Positions 54,129 through 63,073 of a DNA stretch of 64,000 nt are shown one piece after another (position 1 is the first letter of the stretch; the number at the start of each line of letters is the position of its first letter). Origin of the DNA: an uncultured Bacteroidales bacterium (GTDB taxonomy: Bacteria; Bacteroidota; Bacteroidia; Bacteroidales; Muribaculaceae); NCBI GenBank assembly GCA_945829225.1, contig CALZTY010000006.1:1-64000 (forward strand), in the 5' to 3' direction. Below the pieces are notes generated by a model. The model ran no database searches and was not told the origin of the DNA. It was given only the letters and a program-made list of their open reading frames with translations. The translations under genes were made by a program, and so were the position numbers.

Positions 54129-56603
54129 TTATCGGAGTTCGGCAGCCAATTCGCGGCAGAGGTTGGCGATAACTTTGTTCATGACGGCGTCGACGGCATG
54201 GTCGTTGAGGGTCTTCTCGTCGTCGCGGAGGATGATAGAGATGGCATACGACTTCTTGCCCTCGGGGAGGCCCTTGCCCTCGTAGACGTCAAAGAGGGAA
54301 ACGTCGCGCAGCAGGCGCTTGTCGCTGCGGCGGACGACGCGGTCGATGTCGTCCATGGAGACAGTCTTGTCGATGAGGAGCGAGAGATCGCGCTTGACGG
54401 CTTGGGTCTTGGGCAGCGGGGTGAATGTGGTGACGGCGCGAGCGGCGAGGTCGGCGAGGTGGTCAAAGTCGATTTCGGCAAAGAACACCGGCTGCTTGAT
54501 GTCGAAGCGGGCGAGGATGCCGGCGCAGAGGATGCCGAGGGTGGCGAGATTGCAACCCTGGCGAGTCTCGACAGCCATCGCCGAGGCGAAGATGTCGCCG
54601 GGGGTCTCGACGGGCTTGAAAACTATTGCTTCGGGATTGACGCCGGCGCGCGAGAGCACCATGGCAACGACAGCCTTGAGGTCGTAGAATGAGGACTCCT
54701 CGGCGACGCGGTCCCAGGATGCCTGGCGGCGAAGCCCGGTGAGCCATATACCCAGGCGCGATGCCTGGCTATAGGGGCGCAGTGGTGCCTCGGGGGTCGA
54801 GGACTGCTCGGGATTGAGGGCATAGACGTTGCCAAACTCATACATCGCCAACGAGGCGGAGCGGCGGTTGATATTGTGGGCGAGGCTCTCCAAGCCGCCG
54901 AAGAGCAAGGTGCGACGCATCAGGCAGAGGTCTTGGCTCAGCGGATTGAGGAGTTCGACACAGGTATCGAGGGTCCAGGTGGTGAGGTCCTGGTAGTAGG
55001 AACGCGCGGTGAGTGAGTTGTTGAGGATCTCGGCAAAGCCGGCGCCTGTGAGGCAGTCGGCAAGGCGACGGCGCAGGTCGTCGGCAGCATCAGTGGGTGT
55101 CTTGAACGACAGCGAGGCGTGCAAGGCGGTGGGGATGGCGATGTTGTTGTAGCCATAGATGCGGAGGATATCCTCGACGACGTCGCAAGGACGGGTGACG
55201 TCGACGCGGTAGGTGGGGATAGCCAGGGTGAGGTTATCACCCTCAGTGGCAACGACTTGCATCTCGAGCGAGTGGAGGATGCCTGCAACGGTGTCGGCAG
55301 GGATTTCTTGACCGAGCATGCGGGTGATGTCGGCGTGTGAAATCTCGACCTTGGCGGGCTCGACAGGCTCGGGATATATGTCGATGATGTCGCCGACGAT
55401 GGAGCCACCGGCGATTTGCTGTATCATGCGGGCGGCAATGGCGAGGATATCGAGGCAGCCGTTGGGGTCGACACCGCGCTCAAAGCGGAATGAGGAGTCG
55501 GTCGACAAGCCATGGCGACGGGCGGTGCGACGCACCGAGGTGGGGTTGAAGCAAGCGCTCTCGATGAACACCGAGGTGGTGCCCTCGACAGTCCCCGAGT
55601 CCAAGCCGCCGAAGACGCCGGCGATGCACATAGGCTCGCGAGCATTGCATATCATGAGGTCGGCGGGGTCGAGGGTGCGCTCTACGCCGTCGAGAGTGGT
55701 GAACTTCGACGAGTGCCCGGTGGAAACGACGATGCTGTCGTCGGCGATGTGAGCGCGGTCGAAGGCATGGAGAGGCTGCCCGTAGGCATGGAGTATATAA
55801 TTGGTAATGTCGACGATGTTGTTGATGGGACGCAGACCGATTACCTGGAGGCGGTCCTTGAGCCAGTCGGGGCTGGGAGCCACGGTGACACCCTCGATGG
55901 TGACGCCGCAGTAGCGAGTGCAAGCCTCGGGCGAGATGACCGAGACGTTGACGCCGGGGCGGTCGGGGTGGTCGGGGCGGAGCGGCTCGACGGCGGGGCG
56001 ATGGAGGCGGTCGGCGCTGCCGCGGTGGCAGTCGAGCCAGGCAGCGAGGTCGCGAGCCACGCCATAGTGCGAGGCGGCGTCGATGCGGTTGGGGGTGAGG
56101 TCAACCTCGAGGATGTAGTCGTCGCTGAGGTTGAAGTAGTCGGCGGCGGGGGTGCCGGCAGCGACGCTGCCGTCGATGACCATGATGCCGTCGTGGGAGG
56201 TGCCCACGCCAATCTCGTCCTCGGCGCATATCATGCCGAAGGATTCCACGCCGCGAATCTTGGATTTCTTGATTTTGAATTCCTTGTCGCCGTCGTAGAG
56301 GGTGGTGCCGACGGTGGCGACGACCACGGTCTGCCCGGCAGCCACATTGGGGGCGCCGCAGACAATCTGTGTGGGATTGCCGTCGCCGAGGTCGACGGTG
56401 GTGATGTGCAGGTGGTCGCTGTCGGGGTGCTCGACACAGGTGAGAACCTTGCCGACGACGATGCCGCGCAATCCGCCTTTGATAGATTCAACGCGCTCGA
56501 CGGCGCCGGTTTCCAAGCCGATGGATGTGAGGGCATCGGCAACCTCGGTGGGTGTGAGGTCAAAGTCCAAGTAGTCTTTGAGCCATTTATATGATATATT
56601 CAT
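54129..56603 (-). CDS. pheT: Phenylalanine-tRNA ligase beta subunit
   Basis: The 824-aa beta subunit of phenylalanyl-tRNA synthetase. An OB-fold tRNA-binding domain (about 38-150, KVLTCVEHPDSDHLHITTVD and IVCGAPNVAAGQTV) is followed by the B3/B4 editing domain, the B5 DNA-binding-like domain (ITRMLGQEIPADTVAGIL), the catalytic-like core, and the C-terminal anticodon-binding FDX-ACB domain (FTPLPKTQAVKRDLSLLID). Length and order are normal. The minus-strand -7 element TAACTTTG is at 56627-56634. Confidence 0.97.
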   Translation of the reverse strand: MNISYKWLKDYLDFDLTPTEVADALTSIGLETGAVERVESIKGGLRGIVVGKVLTCVEHPDSDHLHITTVDLGDGNPTQIVCGAPNVAAGQTVVVATVGTTLYDGDKEFKIKKSKIRGVESFGMICAEDEIGVGTSHDGIMVIDGSVAAGTPAADYFNLSDDYILEVDLTPNRIDAASHYGVARDLAAWLDCHRGSADRLHRPAVEPLRPDHPDRPGVNVSVISPEACTRYCGVTIEGVTVAPSPDWLKDRLQVIGLRPINNIVDITNYILHAYGQPLHAFDRAHIADDSIVVSTGHSSKFTTLDGVERTLDPADLMICNAREPMCIAGVFGGLDSGTVEGTTSVFIESACFNPTSVRRTARRHGLSTDSSFRFERGVDPNGCLDILAIAARMIQQIAGGSIVGDIIDIYPEPVEPAKVEISHADITRMLGQEIPADTVAGILHSLEMQVVATEGDNLTLAIPTYRVDVTRPCDVVEDILRIYGYNNIAIPTALHASLSFKTPTDAADDLRRRLADCLTGAGFAEILNNSLTARSYYQDLTTWTLDTCVELLNPLSQDLCLMRRTLLFGGLESLAHNINRRSASLAMYEFGNVYALNPEQSSTPEAPLRPYSQASRLGIWLTGLRRQASWDRVAEESSFYDLKAVVAMVLSRAGVNPEAIVFKPVETPGDIFASAMAVETRQGCNLATLGILCAGILARFDIKQPVFFAEIDFDHLADLAARAVTTFTPLPKTQAVKRDLSLLIDKTVSMDDIDRVVRRSDKRLLRDVSLFDVYEGKGLPEGKKSYAISIILRDDEKTLNDHAVDAVMNKVIANLCRELAAELR

Positions 56604-56626
56604 AATCGGTGGTGATTTTCAAGTTG

Positions 56627-56634
56627 CAAAGTTA
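56627..56634 (-). promoter_or_regulatory. -7 element of pheT
   Basis: Minus-strand TAACTTTG, 24 bp before the pheT ATG. Confidence 0.6.
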
Positions 56635-56665
56635 AGAAATATCGCGTAAACCGCAAAAACTATTT

Positions 56666-56725
56666 GGCTAATGGCTAATGGCTAATCGAAAAAAGTGTGG
56701 ATATCCACACAATTTTCGATTAGCC
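56666..56725. repeat. GGCTAATG tandem repeat and 46-bp palindrome
   Basis: Three tandem GGCTAAT units (56666-56686) run into a near-perfect palindrome with 23-nt arms (56680-56702 and 56703-56725, two mismatches) centred on GTGTGGATATCCACAC. It lies between the pheT promoter and the terminator of C10 peptidase 2. It may be an operator or a solitary hairpin element. Confidence 0.8.
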
Positions 56726-56745
56726 GAGTGATGAAGACAAAAATA

Positions 56746-56778
56746 GGGCGAGGTGCGTTGGTTGCACTCTCGCCCTAA
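56746..56778 (-). terminator. Intrinsic terminator of C10 peptidase 2
   Basis: AGGGCGAG and CTCGCCCT form the stem, with a further GTGC/GCAC pairing inside; on the minus strand a T-rich tract follows. It lies about 30 bp after the peptidase stop. Confidence 0.85.
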
Positions 56779-56807
56779 CTATTATGTATTAAGAATTATG
56801 TGGGTAA

Positions 56808-59162
56808 TCAGCGGATGACCACCTTGGCACCGTTGTGGATGTAGATGCCGGGGATTGTGGGTTCGTTGATGCGCACACCCTGGAGGCTGTACCATACATT
56901 GCCCTCGGCAGCAGGGTCGATGAGGGTATCGATGGCGCTCTGGAGGTTATCACCGAGGGTTAAGGTCTTGCGGAACAACTCCTTGACATTCTTGAGTCCG
57001 TAGCGCTGCTCTACCACAACGGTAATCTCGCTGCCGGGCTCAATATCGTCCATCCAGAAGTAATTCTCGTAGGGAATTGCAAATTCAGCCATCGGCTCTA
57101 CGGGGTCGGTCATCGTTGAAAAATCCGAGAGGTAACCCTCGACATAGACAAAGATGCCTGCTGCCGAATTGGAAGGAATATTCCAAGCGCGGGTATCGAT
57201 GTTGCGTATGTAGAAGACAGACGTCATATCGCCTTCGACGGTGGTTTGGATATCGTAGTCAAATACCTCCATATCCACGAAGTCAAGTTCACCCTTAGCC
57301 TTCAATTCCAAAGAAGTAAGGATAGGCTCTGAACCGTTTTCGCGCCACATCGACACAAAGATTGTGCCGGGAATATGCGGGGTATACTTGAAGGATTCAT
57401 GGATAGGTTCGTTGGGACGCGCGGCATAGCCGTTGGTATGGAACTGGCGGGCGGAGCTGATAACAAAGGGCATCACGGTGGCGAGTTCGGGGTCGCCGAT
57501 GGAGATGTCACCTGCCTCAAATACTGTGTAGTAGAGCGAACCGGTGTATTCTGAATCAAAAGAGAAGTCGATGTTGATTACACCCTCCTCACCAATCTGC
57601 TGGTCGGGATTTTCAAACGACATAGTTGCCGTGACAAATGGGTCGGGATAGGCAATCATGGTGCATTCTTCGCCTGACTTATTTATCTCGATACGATGCT
57701 CATTGGAGGCGATACGCTGCCATGTGTGGGCACCGTCTTCGACACGTGCTACGGGATAGAGAATAGTCTTGCCCTCGGGGAATTCGTCGGGATTTAACTT
57801 GAAGATAAATTGTGCCATCCATGCGTGGGCTAATTCGATGGGTTCGTCTATTATCACCGGAGTGATTACATCGCCGTCGATGGTAGCAAGAGCGACACCA
57901 ATGGTGTGAGTGCCGAGGATACTTTCGTGCTGTATAGTGACATAAGCAATATTTGCCGAACTTAAGCCGATGCACTCGCTAAGGGCGATACTGAAGTTTT
58001 CCTCAACCGGCACAGAGCCTTCAACGGGTCGCTGCACACCGATAATAGCCTCTTGATAGAAGGAGAAACCGAGGCGCGAACTTGAACTGCCGACGGATGT
58101 ATTGTTGTAGGGATTGAGCACCGAAAGCGAGAAATAGCCATCGCTACGACCATCCCAGCCCCAGTTGATATGGAACATACCGGCACCGTCGTAACCATCG
58201 CACACAAAGGAGTGACCCGATGTGTCGGTACCTCCGGCATAAGGCACGGGGCGTCCGGCAGCCAACTCACTGTAAATGAGGTTCTCCCACTCATCAATAG
58301 AGTAGTAGATGCGCTTGGCGCTATACAATGCGGGGTCGTAGTTGAAGTAGTAGCGCAGAGACTGAGCAATAGCGCTCTCCATAGCGCCCGAGCCTTCGGG
58401 GGCATACGACATTTGAACTGCCTGACCGCAGTACTTCATCAACTTGGCAACCGCGGCATTCTGTGCCTCGGTAGCAGTGCCGTCCGAGTAGTTGAGCAGC
58501 ATATCATCCCACTCAAATGTGGTTGCGGGTATCTCCGGCACATTGACGGGCACAACCTCGTTGACATTCGTTGTATAACCAAAGGTATACTCGGGGATAG
58601 CGGGGCATGACTCGGGCCATTTATGGAAGTACATCACCTGAGCCATCGCTGTGGCGACACATCCGGTGGGGCATTTGGTGTCAACGCCTTTTTCGTCGGG
58701 GAGCGAGGGGCACAATTCGTTGTAAGGCTCCATTTGATACCATGTGGTGGAGAGCAAAGGCTCCACAGCGGCGCCACATACCAGGGGCTCGCTACCCTCG
58801 GCAAGCGGTTGCTCACCCAGGGCGGCGATGGTGCTGTCGTAGGACTCGAGCCATGCGCGCATGGCGGCGGGCATAGTTTCCTCGTCAAGCGAGCCGCTGT
58901 CGGAGTAGCCCAGAATCTGATATGTGCGGCAATCGGCACTGACAATCACAAAGCCGCCGCCTGCAATGTTGAAGCCATACAGGTGGCTTGCCTCGAGGTC
59001 GGCACTCTGCAAGGCGGCGCCTTGCTTCTTGAGCATTCCGCTATTGCCGCCCGAGATAAACTCGGTGGCAATAGATTGAGCCTCTTCAACGCTGATGGTG
59101 CGTGCACTTGCCATGCCGGCACTCACCAGTAGACTTAATGCTGTTAACAAGAGTTTATTCAT
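56808..59162 (-). CDS. C10 (streptopain-like) cysteine peptidase 2
   Basis: A 784-aa secreted cysteine peptidase, paralogous to C10 peptidase 1. The signal peptide covers about 1-20 and the pro-domain about 21-130 (RTISVEEAQSIATEFISGG). Catalytic Cys168 is in CPTGCVATAMAQVMYFHKW, and His317 in SGHSFVCDGY, followed by FHINWGWDG. The C-terminal region is beta-rich and ends NEPTIPGIYIHNGAKVVIR, a type A type IX sorting signal. It follows a small lipoprotein gene by 22 bp; the shared promoter lies under a repeat array (59797-59914). Confidence 0.92.
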   Translation of the reverse strand: MNKLLLTALSLLVSAGMASARTISVEEAQSIATEFISGGNSGMLKKQGAALQSADLEASHLYGFNIAGGGFVIVSADCRTYQILGYSDSGSLDEETMPAAMRAWLESYDSTIAALGEQPLAEGSEPLVCGAAVEPLLSTTWYQMEPYNELCPSLPDEKGVDTKCPTGCVATAMAQVMYFHKWPESCPAIPEYTFGYTTNVNEVVPVNVPEIPATTFEWDDMLLNYSDGTATEAQNAAVAKLMKYCGQAVQMSYAPEGSGAMESAIAQSLRYYFNYDPALYSAKRIYYSIDEWENLIYSELAAGRPVPYAGGTDTSGHSFVCDGYDGAGMFHINWGWDGRSDGYFSLSVLNPYNNTSVGSSSSRLGFSFYQEAIIGVQRPVEGSVPVEENFSIALSECIGLSSANIAYVTIQHESILGTHTIGVALATIDGDVITPVIIDEPIELAHAWMAQFIFKLNPDEFPEGKTILYPVARVEDGAHTWQRIASNEHRIEINKSGEECTMIAYPDPFVTATMSFENPDQQIGEEGVINIDFSFDSEYTGSLYYTVFEAGDISIGDPELATVMPFVISSARQFHTNGYAARPNEPIHESFKYTPHIPGTIFVSMWRENGSEPILTSLELKAKGELDFVDMEVFDYDIQTTVEGDMTSVFYIRNIDTRAWNIPSNSAAGIFVYVEGYLSDFSTMTDPVEPMAEFAIPYENYFWMDDIEPGSEITVVVEQRYGLKNVKELFRKTLTLGDNLQSAIDTLIDPAAEGNVWYSLQGVRINEPTIPGIYIHNGAKVVIR

Positions 59163-59184
59163 TGTTAATATGTTTTAGTTCTGT

Positions 59185-59760
59185 TTAGTAATTATCCCAG
59201 TAGTCGTCAATGGAGGTGAAGCTGCCATCTTTGGCATATTTCCAGGCAAGGTGAATCATCTTTATGCCGTCCAACTTGAACACGGTGGAGTGTCCGCCCT
59301 GAGGGAAGCCTACCGGTGTGAGCGAGTCAAAATTCTTGGTGAGTGCCTCGATTTCATTGCCTTTTTCGTCGTAGTATTTCAAGCAAGGAGAATTGAATGA
59401 AACGGTGAGATCATATTGCTCCTTGGTGAGGGTTTCCTCGGTCACACCATCATGGAGTTTAAGTGCCACCATGACACCATAGGTTGTGGGCAGAGATGCA
59501 GTCACTTCAATGGTCTTCTTGCCGTCCAACTCAACGACTTTGTTTTCTTTACCATCAAAATATGTCAATGTCACATCATATAAGTCCAACACATCATTCG
59601 ACGGGGAGAATGTCTCTGAAATTTTTATAGATACAGGCACGGGGTCCTCTTTTGTGGGTTCTTCGGGCACGACAGGCTCGTCGTCATCGCCACAGGATAC
59701 CATAGTCACAGGGAACAAAATTGTTACAAACGCTAATAGAATAAGTCGAAATTTCTTCAT
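59185..59760 (-). CDS. SCGDD-type lipoprotein A, upstream of C10 peptidase 2
   Basis: A 191-aa lipoprotein (VTMVSCGDDDEP, Cys23) with a Pro/Glu-rich linker and one beta-rich domain. It is homologous to lipoprotein B (63074-63631): VLDLYDVTLTYF matches LLDVFNITYNYL, and KYYDEKGNEIE matches FMYDKKGNIID. The function is unknown. Being first in the operon with the peptidase, it may be a surface partner or inhibitor; this rests on position only. Confidence 0.8.
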   Translation of the reverse strand: MKKFRLILLAFVTILFPVTMVSCGDDDEPVVPEEPTKEDPVPVSIKISETFSPSNDVLDLYDVTLTYFDGKENKVVELDGKKTIEVTASLPTTYGVMVALKLHDGVTEETLTKEQYDLTVSFNSPCLKYYDEKGNEIEALTKNFDSLTPVGFPQGGHSTVFKLDGIKMIHLAWKYAKDGSFTSIDDYWDNY

Positions 59761-59789
59761 AATTAAATAGGTTAAATTAGTTTGGTATG

Positions 59790-59797
59790 CAAATTTA
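59790..59797 (-). promoter_or_regulatory. -7 element of the lipoprotein A / C10 peptidase 2 operon
   Basis: Minus-strand TAAATTTG, 30 bp before the ATG at 59760. The 9-mer array begins at its upstream edge. Confidence 0.6.
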
Positions 59798-59914
59798 GCA
59801 ACAAAAGACGAGGCTACGAGTCACAAAGCGGGGTAGCTTTGTAACAAAGACAAAGGCGTTGTGTAACAAAAAGGGTTAATCTCTTGTAACAAAAAGAGAA
59901 TACGATGTAACAAA
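59797..59914. promoter_or_regulatory. Array of six 9-mers with about 22-bp period
   Basis: Copies of TGTAACAAA start at 59840, 59862, 59885 and 59906; degenerate copies, AGTCACAAA and AGCAACAAA, start at 59819 and 59797. Steps are 22, 21, 22, 23 and 21 bp, two helical turns each, so a protein could bind all on one face of the DNA. It lies between the peptidase 2 operon promoter and the divergent AraC-type regulator gene. An inverted match, TTGTTAC, lies at 60032-60038 near the regulator start. Confidence 0.75.
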
Positions 59915-60047
59915 AAGTGCATTTAATTAATTTATAACATATTAAATCCGTTAATAGTTCCTTAAATATGGTATATATTGTGCTCCTGTAGGCTTGATAA
60001 CAAGAGGCAAATTTGTTGGTTTGATCAATAATTGTTACTTTTACAAT

Positions 60048-61712
60048 ATGAAAAGCATCAACACATCCATCATAGCCGCTATGATAGTGCTCGCCGGATG
60101 CTCGCGCAACAGCGGCGACAGCCCGACGGTAGCAGCCGATAGCATCTACTCTATCGAGCACATAAACCATATTTGCCCCACTCAGCCCGAGCGTGCCTTG
60201 GCGTTACTCGACACCGCCGAGCAACGTGGGTTAATGTCACAAATCGACATCGATGGTATGCGTGCCATGGTGTATCAAAACACCTTCAAGCAGTCAAATA
60301 TTGCATTAATATATGCCCGTCGAGCCTTTGCAAGCGCTGAAAACAAGGGTGACACCACCCTTATGCTCAAATCGCTTAAAATGCTCACCGCGCTGAGCAC
60401 CAAGAACAGCCGATATATCGAGGCGATGGAATATGCCGCCGAGGGCTCTCGATTGTCCAACCTCACTCACGATGATGTGTCCAACGCTTACTTCTTGCAA
60501 TTCGTGGGTGCCGCCAAGGGCGATATAGGCGACATTGACGGGGCTATCGACTACTTGGAACGCAGCGCCGAGATTTACAAGCAAGCATTATCGCAGAACC
60601 CACGTTGGGGTACCTACGACAATCTGTTATACGCATATGTCACCGAGGCAAATTTCTTAATCTCGGTAAAACGATACGACGAAGCACTCTCGCCGCTCGA
60701 ACGCGCCGATGCCACGCTCAGCGATATGGCGGGATGTGACGACGTCGCCGAGAGCGTTATTGATGAGCGTACCGCCGAAATCAATGCCCTGTATATCAAT
60801 CTGTATCAAGGATTGGGCAACAAATCGCGCGCTCGCGAACATTATGACAAACTCAACGCCACCGCTTACGGACAATCACCCTATGGTACTGACCTGGCTT
60901 TGGGCTACCTGATTGCCGAATGTCAATACGATGAGGCTCTGCAACGCCTCGCTGTCGAAAAAAATATGTGGATTGAGTCCCGCGATACCATTTCGGATTA
61001 CTACATCAACTCGTTGCTGTTCAATGAGATGACTTGCTACGAAGGCAAGGGCGATATCACCGCGGCACTGAAACACGCCAAGGAGATAAAGAGTCTCTCG
61101 GATAGCCTCCATGTGCGCGAAGATGCTACACGACTCGCCGAACAATCAACACTATACCACATCAACGATATCGAGATGCAACTCGTTGAGAGCGAGCAAC
61201 GATACGAGCGCATCAAGTGGATTGTATTAATAGCCATACTGTCGATTGTCTTCGTGGCACTGACAGTGTGTGGACTCATATACTTCCGCCGCGTCATTCG
61301 GCGCAAGGATAAGGCTACAGCTGCCATTATCAACGAATTAACTATAAAGAATGAGGAAGCCCGCCAGGTGCCCGACGATGCCCAACTCACCTTGTTCAAC
61401 AAACTCAACGATATCATCGTAGCCGACAAATTATTCCTCCAGCCCGGCTTCACTCGCTTCCAAGCCGCCTCGCTCATCAATATACAGCCCCGGCAACTCT
61501 CGTCGCTGTTCAAGCAATATGCCGACGGCTTTCCCGACTATATCAATCGCCTGCGCCTCGACCACGCAGTGCTTCTGCTCAAGACCAAGCCCAACTACAC
61601 CATCGAGGCTATCGCCACCGAGTGTGGCTTCCAGAGCCGCCAGACCTTCCACCGCCTCTTTGTCGAGCGCTTCGGCATGACCCCCACCGACTTCCGCTGC
61701 ACCGCCGAGTAA
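60048..61712 (+). CDS. Membrane-anchored TPR / AraC-type regulator
   Basis: A 554-aa protein with a lipoprotein-like N-terminus (IVLAGCSRNSG), a helical TPR-like sensor part (about 45-380), one membrane helix (about 389-411), and a C-terminal AraC-type HTH pair (LSSLFKQYADGFPDYINRLR, then IEAIATECGFQSRQTFHRLF). The sensor should be periplasmic and the HTH cytoplasmic. Start 60048 gives the signal sequence; an upstream in-frame ATG is less likely. It faces the peptidase 2 operon across the 9-mer array and is its likely regulator (inference). ATPase 4 follows convergently, 9 bp away. Confidence 0.85.
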   Translation: MKSINTSIIAAMIVLAGCSRNSGDSPTVAADSIYSIEHINHICPTQPERALALLDTAEQRGLMSQIDIDGMRAMVYQNTFKQSNIALIYARRAFASAENKGDTTLMLKSLKMLTALSTKNSRYIEAMEYAAEGSRLSNLTHDDVSNAYFLQFVGAAKGDIGDIDGAIDYLERSAEIYKQALSQNPRWGTYDNLLYAYVTEANFLISVKRYDEALSPLERADATLSDMAGCDDVAESVIDERTAEINALYINLYQGLGNKSRAREHYDKLNATAYGQSPYGTDLALGYLIAECQYDEALQRLAVEKNMWIESRDTISDYYINSLLFNEMTCYEGKGDITAALKHAKEIKSLSDSLHVREDATRLAEQSTLYHINDIEMQLVESEQRYERIKWIVLIAILSIVFVALTVCGLIYFRRVIRRKDKATAAIINELTIKNEEARQVPDDAQLTLFNKLNDIIVADKLFLQPGFTRFQAASLINIQPRQLSSLFKQYADGFPDYINRLRLDHAVLLLKTKPNYTIEAIATECGFQSRQTFHRLFVERFGMTPTDFRCTAE

Positions 61713-61721
61713 CCCCACCGT

Positions 61722-62930
61722 TTATTCGAAGCCGTGGGTCAAGAACTCGCGTAAGTGAAGATGACGTATTCCTTCATAGTCGGCGGAACGCAATAAGGGA
61801 GTCGCCGAAATCACATACTTGGGATACGCATCAGGGATGCTTTGTAAGGCTCCAAATTCGCGCTTGACAGTATCTTCGTTATCAATAATCCATGCAACCT
61901 GTACATATATTAGGCGATTGGGTTTACGGCATACAAAATCCACCTCGCCGGCTCGAAGTTGTCCCACAGTCACTTCATAACCAAGATATATAAGATGGTG
62001 ATATACGATATTTTCTATCACCTTCTCTTTATCGCCGTGACGCTCGCCACCGGATATGTAGTTGCGCAAACCGATATCGCCAAAATAGGTTTTACCCAAG
62101 GTGTCAAGAAGTTTCTTACCATGTATATCATAACGTGCGACTTGAGCAGTGAGGAATGCCTCGGCAAAATAAGACATATACGAGAGTATAGCATTGGTGG
62201 ATGTATCCACACCTTGCGACTTCATATACTTGGCAATATTGCTCGCCGAGTTGAGTTTGCCGGCAGTATCGGCAAGAAAAGCGATAAGATTATGAAGAAA
62301 AGGAATGTTGCGAATACTATGACGCTCAACTACATCCTTGAGCATCACCGTATTATATATTCCGGAGAGATATTCCCACACCTTCTCGTCGTCGTTAATG
62401 CCAACCGTGGCAAGCCCCGGAAGCCCACCATAATTAAGATACTTCCACAGAGCATCATCACTGTCATTAAGATTATGAAATTGGAGAAACTCGTTGTATG
62501 TGAGGCTTTGGATGAGAATTTGCTCATATCGTCCGCTAAGCATGGTTCCCAACTCGCCCGAGAGCATATGTGAATTGCTTCCGGTTATGATTATATCTAT
62601 GTTATCCTCTGTGCGATAACTCCTTAGCGATTTTTCCCAACCGACAATATCTTGTACCTCATCAATCAATATATAATTGTGCCTGTCGGCATCAAGATGT
62701 GCATCGATATATGTATCAAGATCATCGCAGGATTGGATAAACTTAAACGAGCGCTTCTCCTTATCGATATAAATCATATTGGCATCCGACTCACGTTGAT
62801 GTCGAGCGATGAAATCTTTGATTACATAGCTTTTTCCTACACGTCGTTGACCAACCAGGACTATAATTTGCTCCTTACCAATCCACGAGTCGACCTTGTC
62901 GGCATAATATTTGCGAGTAATGATATTCAT
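61722..62930 (-). CDS. AAA_14/DUF4143 ATPase (ATPase 4)
   Basis: A 402-aa protein like ATPase 2. Walker A is IVLVGQRRVGKSYVI (23-37), Walker B NYILIDEVQDIV (Asp90-Glu91), the sensor ITGSNSHMLSGELGTMLSGR, then the DUF4143 part with a GEVDFVCRKPNRLIYVQVAW motif, in which YVQVA replaces the E-x-K. Start 62930 (MNIITRKYYADKV) is set by the -7 element at 62947-62954. Upstream lie two copies of a TATGGACAACAAAA hairpin sequence; none lies downstream of the stop, where the AraC-type gene ends 9 bp away. Confidence 0.9.
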   Translation of the reverse strand: MNIITRKYYADKVDSWIGKEQIIVLVGQRRVGKSYVIKDFIARHQRESDANMIYIDKEKRSFKFIQSCDDLDTYIDAHLDADRHNYILIDEVQDIVGWEKSLRSYRTEDNIDIIITGSNSHMLSGELGTMLSGRYEQILIQSLTYNEFLQFHNLNDSDDALWKYLNYGGLPGLATVGINDDEKVWEYLSGIYNTVMLKDVVERHSIRNIPFLHNLIAFLADTAGKLNSASNIAKYMKSQGVDTSTNAILSYMSYFAEAFLTAQVARYDIHGKKLLDTLGKTYFGDIGLRNYISGGERHGDKEKVIENIVYHHLIYLGYEVTVGQLRAGEVDFVCRKPNRLIYVQVAWIIDNEDTVKREFGALQSIPDAYPKYVISATPLLRSADYEGIRHLHLREFLTHGFE

Positions 62931-62946
62931 AATTCTCAATTTTTCG

Positions 62947-62954
62947 CAAAGATA
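62947..62954 (-). promoter_or_regulatory. -7 element of ATPase 4
   Basis: Minus-strand TATCTTTG, 17 bp before the ATG; the first palindrome touches its upstream edge. Confidence 0.6.
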
Positions 62955-62956
62955 GC

Positions 62957-63020
62957 AATTTTGTTGTTTATGGACAACAAAATTGACAGAAAAGTGATTT
63001 TTATTGTCTATGGACAACAA
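62957..63020. repeat. Double hairpin element upstream of ATPase 4
   Basis: A perfect 11-bp inverted repeat (62957-62967 with 62974-62984) is repeated in part 40 bp on (TATGGACAACAA at 62970-62980 region and 63010-63020). The two halves can also pair with each other as one long hairpin around TGACAGAAAAGTGA (62984-62997), which closely resembles the TGACATAAAAGTCA core at ATPase 2. Confidence 0.75.
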
Positions 63021-63053
63021 AAAAACGAGAGACTGCTATGAAGCAGCCCCTCG
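63021..63053 (-). terminator. Intrinsic terminator of lipoprotein B
   Basis: CTGCT and AGCAG with an outer CGAG/CTCG pairing form the stem; on the minus strand eight T residues follow, overlapping the edge of the ATPase 4 hairpin element. Confidence 0.75.
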
Positions 63054-63073
63054 GTAATGTGGGTGACGTGGGA

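Noticed and set aside
55512-56594. A 360-codon open frame antisense to pheT
   Set aside because: Same reason: pheT is certain, and the antisense frame is Gly/Val/Asp-rich with no recognisable domain or promoter.
59814-60170. A 118-codon minus-strand frame over the 9-mer array
   Set aside because: It encodes repetitive Cys/Tyr-rich peptides created by the repeat units and overlaps the start of the AraC-type regulator; the sequence behaves as a regulatory array.
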